Shown here piece after piece: positions 34,407 through 46,605 of a DNA stretch of 64,000 nucleotides. This DNA is from Grammothele lineata (lineage: Eukaryota; Basidiomycota; Agaricomycetes; Polyporales; Polyporaceae): the NCBI GenBank assembly GCA_002150815.3, contig NDFF03000174.1, forward strand, positions 62,001 to 126,000, read 5' to 3'. Position numbers and translations under genes: made by a program. Numbering within the stretch: position 1 is the stretch's first letter; every line of letters begins with the position of its first letter. A model generated the notes under the pieces. It saw nothing but the letters and a program-made list of their open reading frames with translations. It was not told the origin of the DNA and did no database searches.

Positions 34407-37400
34407 TCATATCGCCTGGGCATTGAACAACCGAATGGTCATCTTCCCGCCCACGCACGCCCTCAGCGCAGCCGCCCACTCCTCCTCGCTATACACATAC
34501 CGCAGCGCCTGGGGGTTCAGCGCGCCCACGCTGCTCGCCGAGTTCGCGCGCGGCCTGCCCCGCACCGACGCGAGCCCTCCGCCGCCGCCGAACGCGCTCG
34601 CGGGCGCCCACCCGACGACGAACGCGCTGGAGAGCTGCACGCCCTCCTGCACGGCGAACTTGTCGCGCAGGCGCTGGCGCACGGTCGCGAGCGCGTCTGC
34701 GCGCCCGACGCGCAGGAGCACGATGCTCTCGTTGAGCACCGCCTTGAGCGTCACGCTCTCGCCCGACGGGGACTGTGGGCTCTGTGGTTGGGGCTGCTGT
34801 TGTTGCTGGGACGTCGGGGCGGCAGTAGGGTCCGCGGGGAGCGCGCGACACTCGGGCCCGGGCGTCGCGGGTGGGGTCCAGGGGAGGTGGAACTGGCCCG
34901 GGGGGCGGTTCTGGAACGGCTTGGGGAAGCGGTCGGGCGAGGCGACCTCGCGGCGGAAGGGCGCGGCCGCGGGTTGCTGCTGCGACGCCGGGGGTGGCGT
35001 TTGTGGGCGCACGGCGGGCATGGTGCGGGCGGCGTGCATGCCGGGATCTGGGAGAGGGTAGAGGGCGGGCCAGGCACGGGTACGTCAGTTTTCGTTAGAT
35101 TCGGGACGTCAAGGTCGAAGAAGCAGTAGGGTTCAGGTCAACGGCGGCGGTGATTGGGGCAGGGGTAGATCAGGGGACCGGTGCGCAGGCTCACGGGAGC
35201 GCGTAGGGGGGATAGGGGGGAGTTCGAAAGCGAGAAGAGCGGGAGAAGAGGTGCTCACCGTAGAAGTACGCGTCCAATAGGTCGTCCGGCTGCTCGTACC
35301 ATCCCTCCTGGCCGCCCAGCGCGGCCATGATACTCGGCGGCCGCCTGCTCCCTGCGGACAACGAGCGGCGGAGCGTCGAGCCGGGCGGGGGCGGGGGCGT
35401 TAGCACGCGCGAGAACGCGGTCGAGTCGATAGAGAGGTCCGACAGGAACGAGCTGAGCGTCGCCATGGACTCTCTGTGCCCGAGCGCGGTCTGCCTGCCC
35501 CTGTTGGTCGACGCAGACGCAAACGACGCGAATGACGCGATCGAGAGCCGGGGGTCGCGGAACTCCGGCCGTTCGTCAATGTCCGCACAGGACCCGTCCG
35601 CGAAGGAGGTGGCGAACGAGAGGCGCGACTGACGGTCGAAGTCGGCGCAGGAGCCGTTCGCGAAGCTCGTCGCGAACGACTGCGCCGTGCTCACCTCCGA
35701 CATCATCGATGTCCGCCATGAGGAGCGCCGCGATGCGCCGTCGCCGGTGAAGGTCGAGAACGCGTGCGACGAGCGACCGGAGGAGGACGAGTGCGCCGTC
35801 GCGGGGCTCGCGCTATCGTGCGATACCGGGCGGTCCCCGCGATGCTGCTGCTGTTGTTGGGCGTCTAAACTTAGCTCGTCGAAGATGGGGAAGCTCGCGC
35901 CCGCATATGCGCTGCGAGGGGCTTCTGGCGGGAAGATGAGGCATTGCCGGTTCGCCTTGTCCGGGCACGAGTTATTGCGCATCCTCCGTGCCGGCATGCG
36001 CGGCACCTCTTCTATCTCGCTGTGGGGCGACACTGGGGACGCGGCCGCAGGGGAGAGGGGCGCGAGGACGGTGTCTGGCACGAGCTCGCCGTCCTCGGGG
36101 AGAGCTTGGAGGCCGGGCTGGAATTCCCCGGGGACGATGACGGCATCGGGGCGGGCCTTGACCGGATCTGTGCCAAAGATCTCTTCGTCCTGGGACGGGA
36201 ACGGGCGGTCGGCGTCCCGCGACCACGGATGCGGCGCCTGCACGCGCGCGGGCGCGGACAGCGGCGTGTTGATGTACTCTGCGCGCGCGTCGTCGTCGTC
36301 TTGCGCGAGGCTGAGCGCGAGCGAGCCGCGCTGAGAGACGTAGAACGTCAGGTCTTGGGGCGACGACGGCGAGGTGGGCGCGCCGCCGTGTGTCGAGCTG
36401 CCGATGCTGACTGTAGACGCCGAGGAATCCGAGGTGGCGTAGCTTGAGGGGCCCTGGCCTGTCGAGCGTCGTCTCTGCTCGTCCCTTTGGGCGGAGTTGC
36501 GGCGTGAAGAGTCTTGGGAAAGAGGGGATAGGGGAGTAGGGAGGGCTGGGCTCGGAGGAAGATCGGAGTGGCCGTTGGGGAGCTGAAGGGAGATCGTGGA
36601 GGCGGAGAAATACATGGAAAACGCGCTGCTAGCTACAGAGTGTCGCGCATTTGGTTTATCCTTCGCGCAGAGAGACTGGCGTTTCCGGTCGTGGTCGAGG
36701 TCCCGCCGCCAATATCCGAAAAAGTCGCGCACGAGTCGGGTCTCACGGAGCTCTTGGATGAGCATTGGGACGTCGTCCTGGAAGAGAGCGTGCATGAGGG
36801 CCTTGAACTCCTGTCCGCGTTGGTCGACTGTCGCCTGGCTCGGGCGGAAAAGCGTGCCCTTCTTGTTGAGACGGGGGATGTGCTCATGAATGTCCTTCGC
36901 GATGGTGTTCGCGTCCGGACCGGGAGGGAGAGACTCGAAGGACGCTGCTTGGTCGGACTGGATGTAGACCCCATTCTTCTTCACGCCCTTGCCCGCCTGC
37001 AGCCGTGCGCGTTTCTGGCGTGCCATGAGCGCGTACTCGGACTCGAGGATTTCCTGGAACCAGAGACAGTCTTCCCACCGACGCCATATCTCGTACTCGT
37101 GGTGCGACGAGCCCGAGCGGGTGGAGCGACCGTCGGTGTCCTCGGTGAGGATAGGGATGATACGCAGCCCAAAGCAGTAGCCGCTGCCTGCGCGAAGCGT
37201 CAGTGTTGTGCACGCGAAGGGAAGTCGCGTGCGCGCTCACCCATCTTGGTCGGAGGGAGGACATCCGCGTAGAACTCCTTTGGTGGCGGGCGGTAAACAG
37301 CTCTCTTGTAATTCTAGTGCGCGCAAGAGTTAGCAGGCGTCAAGAGTATGCGCGGGGGACGTACGTGTCCTGTAGGAGGGCCGCCGAGCGAGCCTGTGCC

Positions 37401-37421
37401 GGGGCCTCCCTGGTGAGCCAT
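34407..37421 (-). CDS. Scaffold-like protein with N-terminal PX-like and C-terminal PB1-like regions
   Basis: Four exons (37421-37365, 37313-37241, 37187-35259, 35047-34407) give 899 residues. The N-terminal 180 residues contain RPPPKEFYADVLPPTKM, GLRIIPILTEDTDGRS and YEIWRRWEDCLWFQEILE, which resemble a PX (phosphoinositide-binding) fold with the usual WRR(Y/W)xDF-like turn. A helical segment (ALFQDDVPMLIQELRETRLV) follows. The middle 500 residues are Ser/Pro/Asp-rich and look disordered. The C terminus (about 770-899) reads LKAVLNESIVLLRVGR, then RQRLRDKF, RYVYSEEEWAAAL and KMTIRLF, a PB1-type pattern. PX plus PB1 is the C-terminal layout of Bem1 polarity scaffolds, but no SH3 domain is present. 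A polarity or NADPH-oxidase scaffold role is inference. Confidence 0.75.
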
Positions 37422-40400
37422 GGATGAGTGAGGAGGTGGAGGGGCGGGTGAGAGAGTGTATGTGCGAGCGCGCGTACCATGAAATCACCCAAGAGGAAGC
37501 TAGCACCAGCGGACCCCATGCTGGCCTGGGAACTGGGCTGAGAGAGGAATTAGTGCGAACGCTAAATTTGCAGCGCCGGATGTCGATAGTCTAGCAGATA
37601 TGGGGCACCGGGTGGACCCCACTCGACCGCGCGCGCTGGGCTTCGCTGGCGTGGAGAGGGCGGTACAAGGTTCCGCGATAGGCAGCCGTGCCTGTGGACC
37701 GGGGCACGCCGAGAGCGGGGCGATAATGCGCAGTCTAGTGCGCGTGCAGGTCGGGCGTCGCTGTCCGCGCTGAGCGGGGAGACGAGCACGGGCGGCGGGG
37801 CGATGGAAGACGGCGGTGTCGCGATGGTGGTCGAAGAGCAAGAGAGGATCGTCGGACGTAGGGCTTGAGGGAGGGAGGGTGCGCGCCTGGGGCTTATTGT
37901 GTTGTGCGTACTGCAGCCTGGCGCTTAGCCGCGCTTGCACGCCGACAAGTCCTCGCGCGCTTCTTACCCCGCCGGATCTTCCGGGCCTCCCTCCCCTTTT
38001 CGGGCTCCATCCCTGCCATATCCAGTATGGACACTTGCAGTTCCCACGCCATCTGCCGCTTGCCTCTGCGAATCGGATGGCGCTCTGCACACCGTCCATC
38101 ATCCTCCCGTCCTCCTTCACTCCGACGCTGATGCCACTGCGCACACCCCGTACGTGCTTCGTCTGTACGTCTCTGCCATGTCTGCTTCACAACATCGACA
38201 TTGACAACGCGCCCAGCACAAGGATAATTGCTCGTCTAATCCCTCAGGCAACGATATCTACCCGACGATCCTGCGTCACATGTCCCCAGCACATATGAGC
38301 TCCTCCAAGCGCGAGCCACCTCTCTACGCCACAGATAGGCTGTAGATAGCCCCCGGGGTGAACGAGCGATACATACACACCCCCACTCACCGACTGAAAT
38401 CCCACCGTCCTCCCATCTCCCTCTCGCGACCGCCGCAAGTCTATTCAGACGCACGCTCGAGCGTTCTCAGCGCACCCAGGTCGTTCCCCGCGCGTGCGAC
38501 CGCAATCGCACAATCCCCGGGACCGAGCGCAGAGTGCGGCTCCGCTTGTGTACCCGCGCACCGGCTCTATCATTCGCCGCACACCGTTCCGCCGAGGTCA
38601 GTCCTAGCCAGCCAAGCCCCCACGCAATCAACGACGAAGGATTAAGTCCTGACCGGTGACCGGCGGTCCGCCCGTGGCCCGCCGCTCGCGCGCCGCGCTC
38701 TCGGTGTCGTACGCCGTACGCTCTCGCGCCGTGGAGTGGCCTCGTCGCCCGGCGCGCGCTGCGCAGTCGCGAAGCGGCCCCCGTCGAGCGGGAGCGGTCT
38801 CATACACGAGGCGCGGCGAGAAGGGGTTCCGAACTGCACGGGGTCGACAGTGTGCTCTTTGCACAGAGAGGACACCGCGCGCGGGTGAGCCGTGCTGGCC
38901 CGTCAGGAGACGTGGGCAGAATCGGGAGCGTCGCGTGCGTGTCCCCCCGCATCTTCTTGGGGTTCTACTGCCTCCGAGCGTGACTGTTGCTCTTGTTGGA
39001 AGCGTGCGCAGCCGCGTTCTTCCCAGCGGTGCGAACGCAGTTCGCCACTCGCCGAGGACAGTGCAGGACGCAGGGAAGACAGGTGCTTTGCAGACGGGCT
39101 CGCCCCGAACCACGCGGGCTCGAGCCATCGAGTCTTGACACTGGTAACCATCTCATTTCGCGCGCGATGAAACGCAAAGGGGCCGATACGACCACGGATC
39201 GCTCGCGTAGTCACACGGGCTGGAAGAATGTCCAGTAGTCCATTATTGCAAGCTTTCGGAATACGCCTCAAAGCTCATCACGTTGCAAATGCCAGCGACC
39301 CATGCGTGTGCTTGCGCTTCCGACTTCGAACGCCTGCGTTCCCGATGCTGCACGCCCGCCCGCCAGAAGAATGACGTCATGGGGCACATCCTCCCAGTAT
39401 GTATGCGTGTACTTACGCACCCTCTTCGTGAAGTATTCCCGGATGGCCTTGATTCGGGCTAACCTCAGTCGACGTTGAGCCTGTTACTTCTGCATGCCCC
39501 CGGTCTTGGATCATCCACACATGAGCGGAGTCCGATTCCGTCGCCGTTGCCCGTCCCGCTGCACGTTGATGGACGGGTGGGTGCAGGCGATCCGTCGCCG
39601 CAAGTGCTGCTACTCCGCTCCTGATCCGCGTCGCACCCCGTCCGTCGCACAGTGCATCGCAGGTCCTTCCATACATAACTATGCGGGTGCCTGGCGCGCC
39701 CCACATGTGTCACGGGCCTCCCAGCAGCTCCCAGCCCTCCAGACGGCGTCCGGGCGACCTCAGCTGGGCATTCTCCAAACCATGTATGGAAACCTGCAAG
39801 ACTGGACCAGCGAGTCATGCTTACGTCGGCGCGCGCGACGGTGATCTGCACGCGAGGCACGGGGACGATGCTGCCGCATCGGGAGAGGCGACCCTTGTGG
39901 CGGACCCGACGCCGCGAGCTCGCGGCGCCACAGTTTGCGAGGCCGCCGCACGGCGCATGCGGGGGTGCATGCGGACGGGGGTGCACGGTGCGTGTGTAGG
40001 GCTCGTGAATGCATGACGGGGTTGAAAGGAGAAGTGGCGGACACATGTGATTCATGAACGCTTCTCACCACTCTGGGATTACCTAAGTCCTGCCTACCGC
40101 AATGAGATCTTTCACATTATACATAATACACACGGGACATCTCATCCAGCCAGCAGGATTGGACAGAAATCTAGGTGGCATGTCATGGAACCCGATATTC
40201 ACTCTGAAACGTTGTGCGGACGACCGCGAGGCAAACCGTACTCTTATGACCTCCCAGAGCTGCCTGGAGTCCTCTGGAGTTTGAGGCGTCTCGCCCATGT
40301 GTATACGGTTATTGACTGATTCTGAGCAGCGTCGCCATATCACGCAATCGATGCACACTCCAGGACCGCTCATCGCGAGCTCGCAGTACGCGGCGTCTGT

Positions 40401-41007
40401 GGCCTTCCCCGGACGTGTTCCTGCCTTACTACACCAGCAGTGTCGGGCCCGGAACCGCTCTCGGCATGACGGGAGCGGTCCGCGGCGCGCCGGGAGGCAT
40501 TCCCACTGTCAAAGAGTCGCAGCCAGGGGCACAAGCATAACGGGAGGGAAGTGCCGTAAAGACGGGTGGGCGGGACTGTATGGGACGTTCTGTGACTGCA
40601 TCCGCTTGATGGGCCGCGCACTCGGTTTGGCGGCGGCGATTCAACCCTGGCAGCGGGCGCGAGCACCGGGGTACTGGAGGGCGACTTCGGTTGAGGCTGT
40701 CCAGTTGTGGCAGGGCGCGGGAGGGGCGGTCAGCGGGGATGACGTCGACGTCGTGCTGCTAGGCCGGTGATATGCCTGCTTTAGCATCCCTTTCTAAATG
40801 GGCGGCTCGGGGAAAGGAACGCATTTGAGAGGCCGCGATGAGGGAAGGGCGGTCCTCTTGGGACGTCGCCCGGACCCGAAGGGTGTATATTGCCACCATT
40901 ATGCTACACTGTGTGAATACCTGCATCAAGAGAAGAAGGTCAGCACTCCAGGCCGTCGACAGATCTGTTGCAACACCCCACGTGAGGACGTACTTCTGAC
41001 AGCTGCT
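37422..41007. other. Gene-poor region, 3.6 kb
   Basis: This lies between the start of the PX/PB1 gene and the stop of the aldo-keto reductase gene. Open frames up to 214 codons on both strands overlap and show no family motif. No repeat, RNA gene or transposon remnant was recognised. The first few hundred bases must hold the PX/PB1 promoter. Confidence 0.4.
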
Positions 41008-42821
41008 CTACAAAGTTGGGAGCTCCCTCCACTTGGCGAGAGGGTCCAAGTCGGGGCGGCCGTAGATCGGCTGCACGATCGCGTCGGGCGGGGGGTCAGC
41101 CATCCGATCTCACAGGCGTGGCAGGGAAGACGGAAGCAGTGTCGGATATACGTACCCATGGCGCGGGCTTGTTCTCCAAGATCTGCTCGATCTTCGCGAG
41201 CACCTCCGGCGTCAGCTTGGGGATCACCTCGAGGGCCTTGAGGTTGTCGAGAACCTGCTCCGGTTTCGACGCGCCGAGGATGACGGTCGAAGTGTGCGGG
41301 TTCACCGCGACCCAGGCCAGCGCGAGGTGAGACACCTTGCAGCCGAGCTCTAAAGGCAGAGTGCAGATCAGCGCAACGGATATTAAATGACAGGTATGTA
41401 TGAATGATGAAACACTGACCTTTCTCGGCGAAGTCAGACAACTTCCGCACAGTGGCAGTCTGCGCCTTGCCCTCGGGCGATGAGAGCCAGGCAGCCTTCT
41501 TCCGGAACTGCTCATCTTTCTCGATGTCGAGACGAGAACCTTCCGGAATACCTTCGTTGTACTGTAGTATGAAGCGTTTAGGAGTCGCTCGGACGTGATT
41601 GGAGATGACAAACTTTGCCGGTGAGGATGCCCTGGGCGAGTGCGGAGAACACGGTCGTGCCCAGCTTGTACTTGCGGTACAGAGGCCTGATAAGCTTTGT
41701 AAGCGTTGTTTCATACATTGATGAATGACTCTATACGTACGCGTATTCACGTTCAGGCCGTTCGCGGTTGAGCATGCTGTTACCTAGTGAGCACGCGGGT
41801 ACCCGTCTCCTATGACACACTCATAGACAAACCTGTGGGAGCACTGCTCGGCAATTGGCGGTATGAGGTTCAGCCTCGTCGCGACGTCTGCAGGCGGTTT
41901 TAGGTGCGTCTTTGGAACAGGTATGCGTGTACATACGATGCGCCTCCTCAATCTCCTGAGAAGACCACTCAGACGTTCCCCAGTAGAGCGCCTACATTCC
42001 GGTTGGTCAGCTCCTGGGCAGCAATCAAGGTAAATGCCACGCCACATACCCAGCCCTTTTCGATGACGAAGTTAAAGGCACGGACGACTTCCTCCATGGG
42101 AACTGGGATGGATATATATGTTTAATTAAGACGTCTGGGACTGGATGACCAGGCGTACCTGTATGGTCGGCACGATGCGCAAAGATGATGTCAACGTAGT
42201 CGAGCTGGAAGCGCTTCAGGGACTCCTGAGTGCCCTCGATGACGCTGAGAAGGTTAAGTTCAGCATTGAGATGGACAATCCGCATCAAAGTAAACCCACT
42301 GTTTGCGCGAGAGGCCCATGTCGTTGGGTCCCCTGCGGGTGCCCCAGAATATCTTCGTCGTGACGATGATGTCCGAGCGGCGGAAGTTCAGCTCTTTGAT
42401 CACCCGCCCCCTGTTCGAGGATCGCACGGGGAGGTTATGTACACTGCCGGCAGCGAATTCGTAGTACGACGTACATTTCAATCTCGGACTGGCCGCCCGC
42501 ATAGGACTCGGCGCAATCGAACATGTTGATGCCGTTGTCCCAAGCGGTCTTCATAATGTCCTACGTGAACCATGGTCAGGATTGTTTGATGAAGAGGAAG
42601 CGTCGCGGAGATGACGCACCTTGACCAGGTCACCCTTGACCGATCCGCCGATTGTCACCCCTGTGAACGCGAAGTCGGCCTAAGGTTTCGAGTACGTGAT
42701 CCCGTCCATACTGAGACTCACAGCCGCCGAGAGAGAATAGAGGGACGCGGAGACCGCTATTCCCGAGCAGCCTGAACGGCATGCCCTTCGTGTCGTACTT
42801 GGGGTGGCTGTCTTCGGACAT
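41008..42821 (-). CDS. Aldo-keto reductase of the voltage-gated K+ channel beta-subunit type
   Basis: This is an NADP(H)-dependent (alpha/beta)8-barrel oxidoreductase of the AKR6/Kv-beta group. About 13 exons run from MSEDSHPKYDTKGMPF (42821-42722) through a 41-base exon 2 (42660-42620, WVTIGGSVKGDLVK) to the end PIYGRPDLDPLAKWREL with TAG at 41010-41008. The catalytic tetrad is visible: Asp and Tyr in NMFDCAESYAGG, Lys in IIVTTKIFWG and His in DIIFAHRAD. Cofactor-binding landmarks are YWGTSEWSSQEIEEAH, FSALAQGILTGKYNEGIPEG and VILGASKPEQVLDNL. Fungi lack the Shaker-type channels that animal homologs bind, so a reductase role on small aldehydes or ketones is likely (inference). It diverges from the Tyr-rich gene. 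Confidence 0.9.
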
Positions 42822-43697
42822 CGTTGCGTACGGGTCGCTCGCAGGTAGACGCGGTGGAAGGCGGCGGGGTGTGAGAGCTCGAGAGGTCGGTTCCTATGCC
42901 GCAAACCTTTATAGCACAGGTCCAGCGGCGTGCCGGCCTGCCGGGGTATCATCGGGGGCGGCGCGCAGGACGGTGAGGGCGAGTGGCGATCCCGGGCAAA
43001 TCGTTCTCTCCCTGCGAGCATCGATTCGATGGGCGATCGGGCGAGTGTGCGTTACAACCAGAGGGGTACACGCAAGGGGCACGTCATCTGATCTCGTCGC
43101 GGGTGCCCGCCCCGGGGCGGCTTACGACGCCTCTTACCGCTGTGTACGTGAACGCGCCCGTTTTCTCACCAGAAACAGACGCCTGGGTGGCACCGAGAGC
43201 CTGGTTGTGTGCAAGAGCATGCAGTTGGAGTATGTCGGGGATAAGAGACATCGCAAGCGATAGGAGGATGTTGTTATCTCAGTACGTGCACCGTGAGCGC
43301 CCACCGGACCGTCCCTTATGTCAACGTCATTCCGGTCTAGTTCAGCCACAGACGCGCTGTTTGTCTGTGTTAGGCCACCTTGCTTATCTCGAAGTCTCAG
43401 CCAGGTCCGAACCCCGAAAGGCTGGACCACGGCCTCCTCCGTGTTCTACCTCGATTATTCAGTATTCACTCAACGCTTGCTGCAGGCGTGTCGCAACAAA
43501 CATTTAGCCTGATGTTTGACGCATGCGTTGTGCGTGCAGGATGACTTGGCGGAGAGGTGCTGCGGTAGGGGCGCTGCCACCGACGCGTTGTTTGTCAATG
43601 ATTGCCTCCCGCCCACCCCTATATTACAGGGGAGGGTTATAACAGCGGCGACCAGGGTGCCAGTCATTCAGGACATCTTCCTCGCGAACACCTCATC
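42822..43697. promoter_or_regulatory. Divergent intergenic region between the aldo-keto reductase and the Tyr/Ser/Gly-rich gene
   Basis: These 876 bases carry both promoters. A TATA-like tatatta lies at 43620-43626, 72-78 bases before the plus-strand ATG, inside a short palindrome-like sequence (cccctatattacagggg). Confidence 0.4.
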
Positions 43698-44083
43698 ATG
43701 CCCAAGGACAACTACGGGAACGACTATACCGTTACCTCCAGCGGGACTAACTCCCAGGTGCGTCCAAGTCTCCCATCGTGCCACCCGTGCCACGCGCCTT
43801 TGTCCGCAACGCGATGTTAACATGTGATCCCGCCTCCAGGGTAACAGCTACGACCACCGCGTCACCGACAGCGGCAGCCACGGCTACCACTACAGCAACA
43901 GGTACGTATACTGTCGCGCCCTCCCGTAGTCGGTTGCGTGTCAACTTACGCTCTGGGATCGACAGTGACGGGAGCTACTACTACTCTAACCCCAATGGCT
44001 CCACGTACTACAACAGTGGCAGCGGCTACAGCCAGTACACGAGCCCGAGCGGCCAGTCTTACCAGAGCTACGGCAAGAAGTAA
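43698..44083 (+). CDS. Small Tyr/Ser/Gly/Asn-rich protein
   Basis: Three exons (43698-43757, 43840-43901, 43966-44083) give 79 residues. The chain starts MPKDNYGNDYTVTSSGTNSQ, continues GNSYDHRVTDSGSHGYHYSN and ends with SDGSYYYSNPNGSTYYNSG and GQSYQSYGKK. Every residue class except Tyr, Ser, Gly and Asn is rare and there is no signal peptide or membrane helix. The motif YYYSNPNGSTYYN recalls short conserved fungal proteins of unknown function. Despite its small size, both junctions are clean and leave the frame open. Low-complexity aromatic sequence of this kind often self-associates (inference). I would not name a function. Confidence 0.78.
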
Positions 44084-44372
44084 GCCTTGCGGGGCCGATG
44101 AAGGGACTGGTGTACCCACGTTGCGTTGAATTTTCACGTTGTCATGTATCATTAAGTGGTTATCTTCGGAAATATCTTTGTCCCCATCCGTAAGGTCAAC
44201 ATAACTATGAGGTTGGCGCGCTCGTAGCGTTTTCTGAGGATGGCACACGTTCCGCACGTTCCCTATGCACGGCCGCGGGGTGCCCGATCGATCCTGCGTC
44301 GGCCGAAGGATTGCACACCTCACATTTCGCATTACTCACCAAATATGCGAATCCAGTCGTGGGTATGCACGC

Positions 44373-44380
44373 TATATAAA
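44373..44380 (+). promoter_or_regulatory. Orphan TATA box
   Basis: A perfect tatataaa stands here with no recognised gene in the following kilobase. Open frames downstream (44240-44554, 44544-44747) have no motif. It may belong to an unannotated transcript or be chance. Confidence 0.3.
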
Positions 44381-46170
44381 ACACAGTCAGAATTACACTA
44401 CCTCGGCAAGTTCATAGTCTCATCGTCCTTAGCACGCGCAACCCTTTTCCGTGTTCCTCGGATCTGTACACCGCGAGTGATCCGCCAAGGGCTATCGCAT
44501 CATTCCCGTTTCCGGTATATGCGGCACTCAACGCTCTGCGGAATTGACCTATAGGCGCGACGCCCTAGTCTCGTACATTCAACATTCGCATGTTAATCTG
44601 AAGCATGACATTGACACGGCCGCCCCCAGTTACATAAAAGTGATTGCAGCTGACCTTGATATCAGGGCTGCCGTTGAGTGTATCGTTGCCAGCCGAACTG
44701 CACACGCCCTCCGCATTGTCGGCACGTCCACCAGGTGGTGGATATGAAGACGACGGTGTGGTCGCCGTGTAGGCGACGTCCAATCTTTCCGAGGCGCTGT
44801 GTGCTCGGCCTGTGGCTCGTTGGGGTTTCAGAGCGACCCTCCCTGCAGGGCTTGACCGGCCTTTTTCAACTTCGATGCCTTCTTCCACACACGATCTGTG
44901 CGACGCCCGCTGAGGTGGCAATGCCCGCCGCACGTCGGCCAGGCTCGCGACCGTGCCTGTCGCATTCCACGCGTAAAACATGCCTCCGAGAGCGGAACTC
45001 GAGGTTGCACGGCGTCCTGACTATAGACCTTCTGCCGGCGGTGCGCACCGGCTTCAGAGCCTCCCTGCGGTCTCATGGCTTCCGCATACAGCCTTCCGTT
45101 TGGGCATATTAAAAAGACGACGTGTGCAGTTCTCCGGCTATTTTCGCAAATCCGGCCTCACGGGGACCACGTCATTGAAGCTCAAGCTGTGCGTAGATCA
45201 GCAACAGCCTGTCGCTGTATCAAAGATCAGCATCTGTAGACGACGCGCAGTAGTAGAGCGTTGGGCCAAGCTCATGTACGGTCCGTGTATCAACGCCCAT
45301 CTTCTTTGTTTAATGGACGCCGCGATCTGATACAGGTCGCTTCGCGGACAGTGGATGCCTTTTTGAACGCGGTGCCTGTTTTGTAAGATGTGATATATGT
45401 GCGTTGGACGTTTGTAAACTTCTGACCGGCGAACAGCGTACGGCGTCTTGTCAAATGCCGCAAGGGAGCGCGGGAGGGTTTCTGCTCACTTTGTAGCGAG
45501 AGCTGACGGGCTCTATGCTGCCGTGCATCCGACTCTCGCAGTAGCCTCGGTCGTAACATCTACGTTTCCCCGCTCGATGCCGTCATCAAGCTCGATGTCA
45601 AATACCACCGCTCACCGCAGATTGAATCATCGTATTTGTCAAAGAAAACCGCCGCGCCTTCGCGGGAGGTTGCCAAGTGTGTTCCACTCGACCTCCGGGT
45701 GTTCCTATTGTGTTGTAAGCAGCCGGATCTCACTATAGACCAGATGGGTCCCACGCACAGCGGCGCGCAGAGTCGGAAGATGCCGCTTCTCCGGCAGCTG
45801 CCATCGTCTACGAACGTCTCGCAGGGTCTTCTTCCCTTCGAGCCTGAATGCTCGGGCGACCCTAAAGGGCGGAGACCGCGACTCGCTCGCGCCTTCGCTG
45901 CCACGTCTATGGGACCGCGGCGACAGGCCGCGGGGCCTATACGCGCGCCGCGTCCCCGGACCTGAAGTGCCCTGGCACAAGGGAACCCCATTCAGATCGA
46001 TTCGACCGTAAGATCGGAAAACGTCGACGTACCGCAATACCAAATAGCGCCAGCGCCCCGTATCGCACTAGACCCTCCCGCCGCGCACGGACCCGGACGC
46101 GCAGCGCGCGGGAAGTTCTGGCTCAGGGAGTTTCGGTCTGGGTGTCGAAGATTCGTTTGAGGTCAGCCAG

Positions 46171-46605
46171 TCAGTTCCCCGCCGGCGGCGGCGCTGCGAG
46201 CTCCGTCCCTTCTTGGGCTGGTCCGCCGCTGCCCGCCGCCATCGCCTGCAGTGCGCTCCGCGGAGTGGCTCGCCGCGCCCGCTCGAGAAGCGAGAGCCTG
46301 GCGAGCCTGTGGTTGGCGAGCCGTTGGCTCCATTCCAATTTCGGCGTCCGCCGCCCGCTCGCGGTGCGCGACCCTGAGGCCTGAGGGTTCCGCGCCCCCG
46401 CCGCATCTTGCGGCGCGGGAGCAACGATGACGGCTGGCCGCCGCGGCGTGCCATAACCGATGCCGTAGCGACAGGGGGAGGACCTCTCGGTGGATCTGCC
46501 TGAGGTCGTGTTCGCCGTGGAGCGAGGGTGGACGCCGTCGCGGGCCTGAGGGCGGGATTCTCGGGGGCTGGCGGGCGACAACGAACAAGATGAGTCCGAG
46601 GCCAT
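46171..46605 (-). CDS. Doubtful hypothetical protein
   Basis: A minus-strand open frame continues upstream to 46794 and has an inner ATG at 46605. From there it gives about 144 residues that are Ser/Arg/Pro-rich and then form a helical stretch (LEWSQRLANHRLARLSLLER). The amphipathic helix is the only reason to list it. There is no family match I can name, no clear promoter, and the region is GC-rich enough for chance frames. Confidence 0.22.
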   Translation of the reverse strand: MASDSSCSLSPASPRESRPQARDGVHPRSTANTTSGRSTERSSPCRYGIGYGTPRRPAVIVAPAPQDAAGARNPQASGSRTASGRRTPKLEWSQRLANHRLARLSLLERARRATPRSALQAMAAGSGGPAQEGTELAAPPPAGN

